Assembly (NCBI GenBank): GCA_015143295.1
Contig: CM026564.1
Coordinates: 12,264,416-12,328,415 of the forward strand
DNA from: Tetracentron sinense
Lineage: Eukaryota > Streptophyta > Magnoliopsida > Trochodendrales > Trochodendraceae
Length of the DNA: 64,000 nucleotides
Direction of reading: 5' to 3'
In this document: positions 42,379 to 53,286 of the stretch, piece by piece
Layout: every line of letters starts with the position of its first letter
Position numbering within the stretch: position 1 is the stretch's first letter
The notes under the pieces: generated by a model
Database searches by the model: none
Told to the model about the DNA's origin: nothing
What the model saw: only the letters and a program-made list of their open reading frames with translations
Program-made: the position numbers and the translations under genes

Positions 42379-44651
42379 TGTAGCACCCCGGACTTTTCTA
42401 TATTTAATGAATAGTACTTTCGTAGCTAATTGGCTTTTCTCGTGTTCTAATAAATAAATAAGGGAGAAATTAGAAATTCTGAAATATTAGAAATATTCTT
42501 TTTTGAAAGACGAATCCAACGCAAGTTGAATCGTCGAAATCGGACGAGCGAGTCAAAAGATATGGTCAAAACAGTCCAGACCTGCAAAGCACCGATCGCT
42601 CGGTCCATTCAGCGATCGATCGGTCCAAAACCGATCGATCGGTAGCTATCGATTGGTCAAAAATTTTGTATGGGAAAATTTTCCAGAGAGCAGATTTTTG
42701 ACCGGTCACTCGGTCAGAACACCGATCGCTCGGTAGGCAACCGATCGATCGGTCATAACCACCGATCGCTCGGTCTTCGCGTTTTTGTAGAAATTTCAGT
42801 AAGGGCATTTTTGTCTTTCGGGTGCTAAACCCTTACTTCATAAGGCTTGCCCGAGCCCTTAGGGCTTATTCAACATACTTAGAGGGTTTTTGAGAGTTAG
42901 AGAGAGAGGAGAAGGGGATTGGCACCTAGGGTTTCCATTGGAGAAGGAATCAAAGGGTTTGACAACCCTAGATCATCCTCAAACTTGGATTGCTTCAAGT
43001 TCAAGGCTCAAGCTCATGGGGGATCTCATTCTCAAGCTAGGGCAGCATTCTCCAAGGTATTTCAAGAGGGTTTTCTTCCCCAAACTAAGTCTTCCTCAAG
43101 AAAAGGTTTCCTCCTTTCAAGTTGGAGCTCAAATCAAGGTTCCTACCAAGATCAAGCCTTGATCTAAGGTTAGTACACCCTACTAACTTACCCTAGCAAT
43201 AATCTAGGTTTCTATATGGAATGTAATCCTTGTTATTAGGTTTCTTCTTTATGAAATGCAATATCTCTAACGAACATCTCTAATAAACACAAACAAGATA
43301 AGGAAGAATGGTATGCATGTTTGGATGGGTATGGATTGAGGCGATTGAATGCCGAAGGAATGATGTATGACGTGTGGGGTGTGAACTGGAAAATGGAGGA
43401 TGGGCATTGTACAAATAATAAACTTACCCTTGTGTGATTGAATGGAAAATATGCATAAAAAGGAAGAAGATGAATTACTAAGGAACAATTTATGTTATGT
43501 GTTTGACAAAATGCTGAATCTATAAAATCAAAACTTAAGGGAAGAAAATGCTTTAAATACTCAAATGTCATGTTAATTACTCAAATGCTCACATGAATAT
43601 ATTATGAATGGGATTGTGATGCCATATCTCTCTTGTTATCCTCATTCCACTATTGTCACGTACACGAGCACGCATGATAGCATGAACCGAGATTTTAAGA
43701 GAATTTGCATATAATTACATACAAGAAAATATTGCATGTCAAGGAGGTTGGTAGCCCAGGGAGATATGGGTACTAGCCTCTGGCTCACAAGAAAACCCCT
43801 AAAATACCTATTTTCAAGGAGGTTGGTAGCCCAGGGACATTCGGGTACTGGCCTCTGGCTCACAAGAAAACCATATATATCATGGAGGTTGGCAGCCCAA
43901 GGAGATTCGGGTGCTAGCCTCTGGCTCACAAGTTACAAGATGCAAGTTTACAAGATGATGACAAGACATTCATGCATGCATGCATACATCATTTCCACGA
44001 GGCATAGCGAGACATGACCTGGATTTCCAAGCATGAGTTTTATCGGAGTTTTCGCATTCATGCCCGCATGTTATGATGATTGTATTGTACTATGCCTCCT
44101 GCTATTTCTCTTGTGATGCTATTACTACCGTGTACTATATTCCTATTGTGGTGCATATTATTGTTGTGGTTAGCTAGTAGCTTGTACTCGTTGAGTATTC
44201 CATGCTCAGCCGTACTTTCATGTCGGCAGGTACTGAGGGAGCCCTCGACCCGGAGCCTTGGGTCGAGGAAGAATATATAGAGGAGAGAGAGCCGTCTATC
44301 CCCCTGCAGTCTCAGGCGGACCGAGACCTTGACGTGTGGCCGTACCTCGACTACTGTTGTGGGGAGAATACGAGAGGGTGCTTATGTATTTTGACATTTT
44401 GATAGGTGGGCCTGTCCACCTTAGACTCAGACTTGTTTTGTATATATATGTTAACTTGGAATGCTATTTTGAAAATCTTAAAAGAAAAGAAAAAGTTAGT
44501 TTACGCTTCCGCATTTATGTTTAGCTTCCGCGCTCTGATTATCATTGTTTAGTACTGTAATTATCTTATTCATTACAGGATGGTTTGACAGGTATGTATA
44601 GTCACACCTAAAGTATCCCTTAACTCCTAGGGGGTATTTTGGGGTGCGACA
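42379..44651 (+). repeat. 3' LTR of element C
   Basis: 2273 bp; palindrome array 42588-42775 complete, three-unit tandem array, conserved hairpin 44192-44210. Ends GGGGTGCGACA. Confidence 0.9.
44220..44402 (+). CDS. Candidate LTR-embedded acidic micro-ORF, longer form (60 aa), 3' LTR of C
   Basis: ATGTCGGCAGGT start; peptide begins MSAGTEGALDPEPW, core VEEEYIEE, then an extended C-terminus rich in Asp/Arg with VWPYLDYCC. The extension resembles that of D (DRSRDFDFC), so C and D share a longer version. The 5' LTR copy is truncated at 36905. Confidence 0.42.
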   Translation: MSAGTEGALDPEPWVEEEYIEEREPSIPLQSQADRDLDVWPYLDYCCGENTRGCLCILTF

Positions 44652-45574
44652 GTTTTGGGATGATCTTGGGTTCTCAAACCCTTGATCTCTCTCACGTTGA
44701 TGCCCTAGGAGAAAACCCCTTTTCTCATCTCTTGCTCTCTCTCAAAATATTGCTAAGGGTGTTTATGAACACCCTTGGCTCGAGCCAACCCTTAAAAGTA
44801 AGGGTGGAGTGGCCAAAAGACCAAAAAATGCTTAATGAAATTTCTGCAAAATGCGAAGGACCAGTCGATACCAAGCTATCGATAGTGGACCGAGCGTCGG
44901 TGCTTATGACCGAGCTCTCGGTAGTGGACCGAGCGATCGGTAGTGACCCATCTACAGATTTTTGCTATTTTTCCCTATTTTGGTATTTTGGCTATAACTT
45001 TTGACTCCCTTATCGGATTTTGACGATTCAACTTGCGTTGGATTCATCTTTCAAAGAGGAACAACTTTGATATTTTATAAGAATTCAAATTTTAAGTTTT
45101 AATTTACCAAAATGTCTCTAAAGATGACTGATATGCAAATGGGTTTCATTAACCCATTTTTACAGCAAATCCGATTTCAGAAATCGGATGGTTGACTTAA
45201 CCTCGACTCAAAATCAAGAAAAGTGGTCAACATAAACTTCAAAGAGGGTTCTAATATGGTTCTAATGGTTAAAGAATCACTTGATTCTGATAAGAGGTGA
45301 GAATACTAGACTTCTCTCAAGTTGAGGATAATGTTAACACGTTCCTTTTGACACTTAGGGTATTTTCATTCCCCATCTATCTTAAATCCAACCTCTAATC
45401 CATTCTCATAACTCAAAATCCAAGGTTCTTAAACCCACTAAGGTAACCCTTCGGGTACAATCCATATGCATGAAAGGCCCGGCTGCTACGAATTCCCTTG
45501 AATTGACAGTGTTCACAACACTATTCACAACCCTACTCACATGAACAGTGTATGTAAAATTCGGGACTCTACAA
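44652..45574 (-). repeat. LTR J fragment (Ty3/gypsy, minus)
   Basis: Minus-strand LTR head TGTAGAGTCCCGAATTTTAC at 45574, conserved box (44985-45055), GATCG-type palindromes (44860-44950), then abruptly element C's LTR end. The 3' part of J is missing. To its right is copia LTR sequence, so J was probably inserted there. Confidence 0.75.
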
Positions 45575-46227
45575 TTTCTCTTCTATCCTAGAGTTTACAA
45601 GTCAATATTTCATTATTGCTTGCTTGGACTTTCCCAGTGATGGAATCCATCTAGGATTTGATTTTAATCAAACCATCAACCTGTTCTGAAAAGAACAAAT
45701 TAGCCGGAGTGTTCCAGAGCCTTTGCGATGGAGATTGATCCGAGGAGGATTGTGGATGTGATATTTGGTCGGTGGAATCCAAAGTCGTCATCGATGGAGA
45801 TCAATCGTGCAGATCATGGTTGTCGAGACACAAAGAGAAGAACATGCTACTACGGTAGATTGCAAGGCTTGCGAGATCGTGATTGTTTTATGAGGCGTGG
45901 ATAACTGAGTACTGAGGATCGTAGTGTCAAGTCTGGTTGAGTACAGTTTGAGTCTTGTAAGTATTTGTTTCTTTGTCTTAGTGGATTCTCATTGCTGGAC
46001 TAGGTCTCGTAGTTTTTCCCAGAAGATTTTCCACATAAAAATCCTTGTGTTGTGGTTTGCTTGTTTCCCTTATTCCGCACTTTAAGTTCATTATTCCTTA
46101 GTTAAGAACTTAATTGTTAAATATTAAAAGGGTAGATAGACTTTGTAGGGAGACCTAGCCACCCCCTTGAATTTGTGATTTCTCAACTCAAACATTAGAT
46201 TTGAGGCTCACCGGATTTTTTCAATTT
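45575..46227 (+). repeat. Sirevirus-type copia LTR fragment, plus orientation
   Basis: Matches the reverse complement of L's LTRs over segments such as CATCAACC, GGAGCCTTTGCGA and the end with TCTCAACTCAAACATTAGATT ... TTTTTTCA. It has many differences, so it is a different or older copy. Only the promoter-distal part is present. Confidence 0.7.
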
Positions 46228-47292
46228 TGAAATACCCTTTTTATCAAAACATTCTCACGGATTTCCATTCATAGAGATTGCATAGCGATCAACATGGCTA
46301 ATAAGCCTATTTTATCAAAACCATACCTACATCATAGTTTCTTTAAAGAGAATAACAACAAAATGGATCTACCCTTAACATTGAGAAAACTCCACATCAA
46401 AACCCCTTTTCAATGTTTGAATCATAACAAGGCTAGGTAGTATGTTGTATTTACCTTACAAGACCAATCCCTTTGATCCCATGCTTTAGGAAACACCGTG
46501 GAAGCGAGAGAAGCTTTGAGAAGGCTTGTGGAAGTAAAACCAAGCTTCACCCTTAATCTCCAAGCAATCCCTAGCCAAAACCCCAACTCTCCTCTTCTTT
46601 CTCTCTCAAAAATATCCCAAATTTGCGTTGGAGGATATGTGAAACCCGAAGCCCACGAAATTGGGCTTATATAGGCTAAGGGGGTGGTTAAAATCAAAAC
46701 ACCCTTAATGGAGTGTCTAAAAATATCTAAACAAGGTAAAATGACACAAGTCGGTCGATTGGATGTAAAGTTGGTCGACCAAATGGCTCAGTCGGTCGAC
46801 GGGGTTGCCACATCCCGGCGATCAGCCAAGAACCCACTCTCTGGAAAATTTGCCCATACAAATTGTTCACCCAGTCGGTCAGCCGGATTAGGGGTCGGTC
46901 GACCAACTACCCCCATTTTTGCCTATTGCCTATTTTTCCCATTCTTTAACACTTAGAAACTTTTTCCACTTAAGTATTAACACCCATGAACATTACAAAA
47001 GAGTAACACATTCTATAACATAATTTAGAGTGTGTTCACACTCTTTCAACCCCTCTTGAACCCTAACACATGCAATAACACATAGATGCTATAACATTCT
47101 CATTTCTTTGACACTTAGAGTATTTCTACTCTTAGTTTCAAATACCCAAGACCCAAACATGAACAGTTAGAGTTTTATACTATTTTCTTTATACATACAA
47201 CACTGAACTTAAACAAAACCTCATTTCATTAATCATTACATGAAATAATGAAATTACATGAAGGCTTTGACCTTCAGATGCACTATGCACTG
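46228..47292 (-). repeat. LTR G fragment (Ty3/gypsy, minus), left piece
   Basis: Reverse-complement TATA near 46667, GGTCGACC-type palindromes (46750-46910) with the CCCATACAAATTGTTCACCCAG core between two clusters. The LTR resumes at 62406 after L, reaching a terminus TCTGGGGTTCTATA at 62452. Bases 47288-47292 (CACTG) are L's left TSD. The far left part is lost at 46228. G has no recognisable micro-ORF piece here. Confidence 0.65.
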
Positions 47293-48577
47293 TGAAAATT
47301 TTAATTCGGTGAACCTCAAATCTAAGGTTTGAGTTGAGAACTCACAAAGTCAAGGGGATGGTTCGGTTTCCCTAAAAGTCTATCTACCCTTCTTTATGAT
47401 TTTAAGAATTAAGTAAGGAATGATAAAATTTACATGCGGAATAAGGAAAACCAAGCAAACCACAACACAATGATTTTTACATGGAAACCCTTCTAGGAAA
47501 AACCACGGGACCTAGTCCAGCCATGAGAATCCACTAAGACAAAGTAAACAAGAACTTACAAGACTCGAACTTGACTCCTTCGGACTCGACACCACGATCT
47601 TTCTCGGATCGATCTCCTTCGCAAAGGCTCCGGAACAATCCAGCCAAGGTGTTCTGTTTATAACGGGTTGATGGTTTGATAAGAATCAATACCTAGATGG
47701 ACTCCTTCAAAGGACAAGTCCAAGCAAGCAAAATTGTAGCTTTAGGCTTGCAAACTTTAGGTTGAAGGAAGCTAACCAAGGAAGGAGAACAATAAAAATC
47801 CAGAGTGTTTAAGGACTCTACAAGGAGTTAAAAACCTTCTCAATACTTCCCCAAAATTGTACTCTACGAAGTGGAAGGGTTCTCCACTTATATGGAATCA
47901 AAAAGCATGTTTAGAAGTTGCTTAAAAGGCTTAAAAATAACCAAAGTAGACAAAAATCGGTTTTGGAATGAATTTTAGAAAATTTCCATATCAGGGTCGA
48001 CCCTAGGGGATGGTTCGGTCGACCCAAGTGTACATTTCGGTCAACCGGACCATCCTCCAGGGTTGACCCTCACTTTTCCAACTCTCTACTGAATTTTGCA
48101 ATACAAAATGTTCTATACCCAGGGTCGACCCTAAATGGTCAGGGTCGATCCTGAGGTGCCAACCCAAAATTTAAAATTTGTTTTTGGGTCTCGTAACCTT
48201 CACAAAAGTTGTAGCTCTTTTCGACGCGGTTGTTTTGACATATTATGGGGCAAAATCAGAGCTATGGTTTGGGAGATATGCCCAAAACAAGCAACCTTGG
48301 TTTTTTTTCTGAAAAATTTCAGAATTTATAAGTTGTTTTACACTACTTATCTCATCACCTAGGGTCCGTATGATTAGTCTAGGTCACTCACCACCTAAGG
48401 TATTATATTAGGATTATTCAAGACAATTTTTACCTATGGTAGTATGGTATCTTCAACGGTCTTCAACTTCACTTGTTGAGGATGATTGACGGCAATGACA
48501 CAAAAACCACTCCTAGACACCTAGACTCACTTGGTTTTGACACCGGAATATGCCAATACAAAAACATGGACTTTACA
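47293..48577 (-). repeat. 3' LTR of element L
   Basis: 1285 bp. Minus strand begins TGTAAAGTC and ends AAAATTTTCA. GGTCGACC-type palindrome clusters (47993-48155) lie upstream of a TATA-like TATAAG (complement near 47890), the layout of the gypsy LTRs. Confidence 0.85.
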
Positions 48578-49050
48578 ATCTCCCCCTTTGGCAATTCTGT
48601 GGCAAAACCAAACTGAAGTACATGACTTGACACTTAAGCTCTTGTCAAGTAAAATCAATCTGCTGCAACCCTGCACCTGCACATGCTCATAAACAAAACA
48701 CCTAGTGAAGCATGTATGGAATATAAAAGTAAAGCACAGGTAATGCAAGGAATGCAAGGAATGTACTGAACTTGGGAAATACTACCCAACATTCTCCCCC
48801 TTTTTGGAACAATTGCCAAAAGTAATCATGATGCAAATATCACAAAGAAATATACCAGTTTCACACATGTTAAATATCAAGGCAATCAAAGTACAATCAA
48901 ACAAATACAGACAATGAGAGGACATAAAGAGCGGGGAACAAAATAGAAATATAAAACATAAACTCCCCCTCAACAAATCAAGCACAAACTCCCCCTCAAC
49001 AACTCAATCACCAACTCTCCCTCATCAACTCAACTTGATCTTCTCCCCCT
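48578..49050 (-). other. Polypurine tract of L and several PPT-like copies
   Basis: The minus strand has AAAGGGGGAGA abutting the LTR (48578-48590), then further AAAGGGGGAGAATGTT (about 48790-48805), GTTGAGGGGGAG twice (48960-48999), GTTGATGAGGGAGAG (49013-49027) and AGGGGGAGAAG (49033-49047). Multiple PPT-like motifs before the 3' LTR are a known Sirevirus trait. Confidence 0.65.
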
Positions 49051-50290
49051 AAGATCAAGGAGACCACCAAAAATAGGGCACTTAAGCTAGAAAGGCCCAT
49101 GCCAAACAAAAAGAAACACACAAAAAAAATATCATGTGCCACACAAACATGCATCAAAAGCATTTCTATCAGTAGTAATTTAAAATTACAAATCCAATGA
49201 AGAAAATGATTAGTTAATCCGACTGAGGATACCCATCTAACTAAATCTCATGGAATGCTAAAGCATAGCCAATTCACTTACACACATTTAGTGAACAGTT
49301 CAAAAGTGAAGCATTGTGTGTAGTGGTGGTCTGACAAGATACTAGATCAAGGTTTCTTTCCCTTTCCAAGGGTATGACATTAACCACTAAGGGGACTCCC
49401 AAAGACATAAATTTTAGAAGTCAAACCTAGTTAGATCCAGATATATTGATTTTTTACATTTTAGTGCTCATTTTTCTATTTTATTTGACTCAATATTTTT
49501 TCTTTTACTTTTGGTCAAATACCTCCAATCATTCTAAGATTTATTTTGATGTTCTTTATCTGAACATATCTTTTTCATGCAATGATGACTTTCACACTAT
49601 CTAGGTAGGTAGGTAGGTGTCTTGGCTATTAACAGCAGGGGCTTTCACTCTAGTGACCCAGATAGATACCTACTGTCCCCTAGGTAGCCATTTCATACTG
49701 TTTGCATCCAATAGTGACTTTCACACTCTCCTAGTAGGTAGCCCTTTTCATTGCAACAATTTTAACTCATGGAGGATACACAAAATGGGGATGACTAACA
49801 AATATGGTCATTCTAGATTGGTCATCCAAGGTCACACTTATGGGATAAGTCAAACACCTACAGATTGGAAAATAGACCTCTCAACAAAATCTGTCATAGT
49901 GCATGTGAAATTTATGAACCATACACACATAAATAAGTCTCTAACTGTTCAAGGTAAGAACCGGTCTAATTTTCAGCATAACCAGGAGACTATGAATGTG
50001 ATATATACTCAATCAACAACAAACTCATGTTCAACCCTGGACAAGTATAGAAATAAAGATCACACAAGGAATGCAGATCATGCACGTCAAACAAGGGCAA
50101 CATGACAAAAATATTTTTGGATTTTATGGTTTTTCAATGTTTTTGGATTTTTCAAAATAAAGAAAACAGAAAAACATACCAAATCAAATAAACACTAGTG
50201 AAAAGAAAAACTACTAGTATACACAGATAGCATAGCAGTAAGATAAGATATATCACTAACAGCACACCCTAGGCTATTACAAGCACGGGC
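49051..50290 (-). other. Long non-coding internal segment of L
   Basis: No frame on either strand shows a recognisable protein domain. Features seen: GGTAGGTAGGTAGGTG microsatellite (about 49603-49618), a partly duplicated segment around ACTTTCACACT and CCTAGGTAG (49588-49745), and an AT-rich block with repeated ATTTTTGGATTTT (50108-50160). It occupies the place of pol. Confidence 0.55.
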
Positions 50291-51055
50291 TAAGTGAAGC
50301 CCTCCAAGTCTTCCTTTCTCACCCAAACGGTTTTAGAAGTTTGATTGACTCTTTGGTCTCTAACTGTTTTAGTTGAGATGAGTATGACCTTTTGCCTCTT
50401 CCTCCTATTCCTCCTTTTCTAGGATTGAGTCCTAGAATTATGGCAGGCATTATGGTTCTCCCTGTTACCTCCTCTATATCTAGCATGAGGAGTGTCATGA
50501 CCATGCTATTGTCTAGAGTTGTGAGCCATCTTCATCACATCTTCACAAACTCCTAGACTTCTCCACTAGGACCTCAACTCTCCTTTGAAGATTCCCATTA
50601 AAGTTGTTGTGGTTCTCAAAACCATGATTGGGCATTCTTCGAAGTTTAGGACATCGAGGCTTAATATGACCCTTCACTCCACATTTATGACATGTAGGAA
50701 TGAATATCTGAGTAGAAGGGTCTTTCCCTCTAGCAGGAGGGCGCCTTTTAGCACCAGGCTCAGTGTTCGAGGTGGATGGAGTTTCCTTCTCATCTCCACA
50801 CCTCTGATTTTGCTCAAGAATAGCCAACTTGATTTCAAAACTTGTCTTTTCATCAAGACACACATGTAAATCAAATTCAAGTATGTGAGTCTTGGCAAAG
50901 AGGGAAGCCTTCTCTTCCTCAAGCTATGACACAAGAGCTCTCAACCCTAAAGCCACTTGGTCTAAGGCATCTTTTTCCATTTCAATAGATTTGATCTTTT
51001 TGGACATGGAAAACTGAACCTTTTTCAGCTTTAGGCATTCTTGAAATAGTTCATC
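50291..51055 (-). pseudogene. gag of element L, C-terminal part (zinc knuckle)
   Basis: The minus strand has a CCHC knuckle (CHKCGVKGHIKPRC) preceded by a charged linker (LEQNQRCGDEKETPST) and a coiled, Lys/Glu-rich segment (SMSKKIKSIEMEKDALDQ). The end of the frame reads TVWVRKEDL, typical of copia gag ends, after which homology stops instead of running into protease. Stops are present (about 50930, 50520). It is separated from its N-terminal half by D; TSD TCATC at 51051-51055. Confidence 0.75.
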
Positions 51056-51279
51056 TGTAGCACCCCGGATTTTTTTCATCCTTAATGAATAGCACCTTCA
51101 TAGCTAATTGGCCGTTTTCATAGTTTTCGTAGTCTAATTAATAAATAAGGGAGAAATCGGAAATTCCGAAACGTCAGAAATGTTCGTTTTCGAAAGACGG
51201 ATCCAACGCAAGTTGAATCGTCGAAATCCGACGAGCAAGTAAAAAGATATGGTCAAAACAGTCCAGACATAACAGAGCA

Positions 51280-51470
51280 CCGATCGCTCGGTCATTACCT
51301 GCGATCGATCGGTCCACTACCGATCGCTCGATGGCTATCGCACGGTTAACTTTTTGTATGGGGAAAAATTCCAGAGAGTGTGTTTTTGACCGATCTCTCG
51401 GTCATAACACCGATCGATCGGTAAGCCTCCGATCGCTCGGTCCATACCACCAATCGATCGGTCATACGCA
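51280..51470 (+). promoter_or_regulatory. U3 palindrome array of LTR D
   Basis: Seven copies of CCGATCGMTCGG-like sites around a TTTTTGTATGGGGAAAAATT core, ending about 60 bp before the TATA box. The second copy is at 58287-58477. Confidence 0.6.
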
Positions 51471-51528
51471 GTTTTTCTTCATTAAGGGTGTTTAAGACTT
51501 TAAACACCACCCCTTGCCTATAAATAGG

Positions 51529-51536
51529 CTGAGTTC
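51529..51536 (+). promoter_or_regulatory. TATA box of 5' LTR D
   Basis: TATAAATA, about 470 bp into the LTR; the 3' LTR has the same at 58536-58543. Start of transcription is inferred at about 51560, leaving about 1.36 kb of R-U5. Confidence 0.75.
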
Positions 51537-52474
51537 GTGCCTTAGGGTTTCAGAAACCCTCTGTGCCCTATCTTAGGAGATTTTGAGAGAGAGAAGAAGG
51601 AGAGGAACTACTTGTTGATCAAGCTTGTGGAAGATCAAGGTTCTTCCATTTCCCTTGGTGATTTCCAACCAAGAACTCACTGTTCTTGCTTGTTCCAGCC
51701 ATTGGGAGTCAAAACCATTGATTCCTCTAAGGTAGATACACTCTACTACAATCTTGCAATCCTACTAGTTACTAGATATGATTCTTCTTATATATGCCCT
51801 ATCTATATGTATTGATTCTATGTATGAAAAGGTGTGATTATATACTTGGATGAAGGTTACTATTATGATGCACTCTAAGTGTTTGATGAAATACCTCTAA
51901 GGGATTCTATGCTTAAATATGATGATTTCTCTTATTAAGTGCATATGCTCGCATGTCTCGCATAAACCGATGTTTTCCATGGATTGCTCAAAAGTACAAA
52001 CAAGGGTTTTTCACGAAAAGACGAATAATGAATGATTCTAAGTAACTCTATGATTTCTCTAAGATCGTTTCACAAGCTCTAAGGATCATACCATGCTCAC
52101 AAGAAAACTCTATGATAATGCTCTAAGATCGTCTCACAAGCTCCACGGATCACAATGAAATGCTCTAAGATCTCTAAGGTTATGCTCTATGGAAATGCTC
52201 TACGGTATCGCTCTATGCTCTATGTCTCTACGGATCATAATGACTCTAAGTAACTCCATGAACTCACAAGAACTCATAAGGCTATGATTATCGATTGACT
52301 CACACGGTTACAGTTTTGGTTTCGAATATTATCTCACATATGTTTTCACGGTTTCCATGCTTTAAGGATTGTTCGGATTTCATTCTCCATGTCTTGTATG
52401 CTCCATGCCTAACCGCTTTATTGTTCTTAGTTTGTATACACTGAGTATTCCATGCTCAGTCGATATTGTTATGA

Positions 52475-52615
52475 TCGGCAGGTGCTCGGGTTCCATTCGA
52501 TTTGTGTGGCGACGAACCTTGGGTCGAGGAAGAGTACCGTGACCCGGAGCCTTCCATGGATCACTATCACGACGATGGTGCTCTAGATAGGAGTCGTGAC
52601 TTCGATTTCTGTTGA
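52475..52615 (+). other. LTR micro-ORF frame of D without a start codon
   Basis: The frame after TCGGCAGGT is open for 46 codons: PFDLCGDEPWVEEEYRDPEP, then a DHYHDDGALDRSRDFDFC tail before TGA. The ATG is put out of frame by one extra base (ATGATCGG for ATGTCGG), so expression would need splicing or another start. The 3' LTR copy is 59482-59622. Confidence 0.4.
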
Positions 52616-52923
52616 TCGACCGACTTAGAACTTGTGTCATTTTGTTATGTGAGTGTGGGGTTTGTCCACTCCACTTTTGGGTTTCTCACATATGTATACT
52701 TGTTGGTTCTTACTTGAGCCAAGCTATAGGAGTATTCATTTTGCTTCCGCTATGTTTAGTATTTTATTTTCCGCTGTGCATTGTATTTCGTTTCCGTTAT
52801 GTATATTCAGGTACTCTGACAGGTTTCCACGTGTGCCTTATGTATCATACTGGAGGTATGGTACGGCGGTCACGAGTCAACTTACCCTTAACTCCTAGGG
52901 GGTATTTTGGGTCGCGACAGACT

Positions 52924-52935
52924 TGGTATCAGAGC
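52924..52935 (+). other. Primer-binding site, tRNA-Met type (element D)
   Basis: TGGTATCAGAGC, four nucleotides after the 5' LTR. Confidence 0.93.
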
Positions 52936-53286
52936 TAGTTATGTCTAATGACAGACTTAGTTAGGTCACTCAGGCTTGGTCTAAGCCGAAGTAATTCCTA
53001 TGAGTTGAACTTAGAACTCAGAAGGACTCAGTTGTCTTAGGCTTGTTACCACGACATAACCGGTATCAAGTGAATCTTTAGGTCAGTATAGGATCCGAGA
53101 TTGATGTGGTCCTATGCGAGGTTTTAGTATAGGCTCTAAAGTATAATTATATGATGATGTATATATACCTCGATGTATACTATGTGCGGTATAGCATTTC
53201 ATGATTATTGAATTGCTATATGATATGTGAGGTTTGGTATCCAGTTAGACTCATGTTTTGCCAAATTGATCTCAGGATTCGATATC

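Larger units (their letters stand above)
34972..44651 (+). mobile_element. Element C: full-length but decayed Ty3/gypsy chromovirus without TSD
   Basis: 5' LTR 34972-37247, PBS, gag, intron, pol, PPT and 3' LTR 42379-44651. LTRs differ by many substitutions and indels, including about 20 bp missing from the 5' U3 palindrome array, so it is old. Flanks do not match: CTCTT in F's pol on the left, GTTTT in an unrelated LTR (J) on the right. Confidence 0.88.
51056..52919 (+). repeat. 5' LTR of element D
   Basis: TGTAGCACCCCGG ... GGGTCGCGACA. Conserved box 51196-51255, palindrome array, TATA, a region rich in CTCTAAGATC and CTATG repeats (52035-52260), conserved hairpin 52440-52460, micro-ORF frame and a second small hairpin 52655-52669. 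Confidence 0.95.

Noticed and set aside
45575..46227. J and the adjacent copia LTR piece as one composite element
   Set aside because: The copia piece aligns to L's LTRs while J has gypsy LTR modules and a clear TGTAGAG head at the boundary, so they are separate.
49617..50105. 162-codon plus-strand ORF as a host gene
   Set aside because: It lies in the non-coding interior of L on the antisense strand, has no recognisable domain and overlaps imperfect repeats.
52612..52938. ORFs at 51612-51815, 52380-52640 and 52612-52938 repeated at 58619 and after
   Set aside because: They recur only because they are in the two LTRs of D; no homologous frame is preserved in other families, unlike the micro-ORF.
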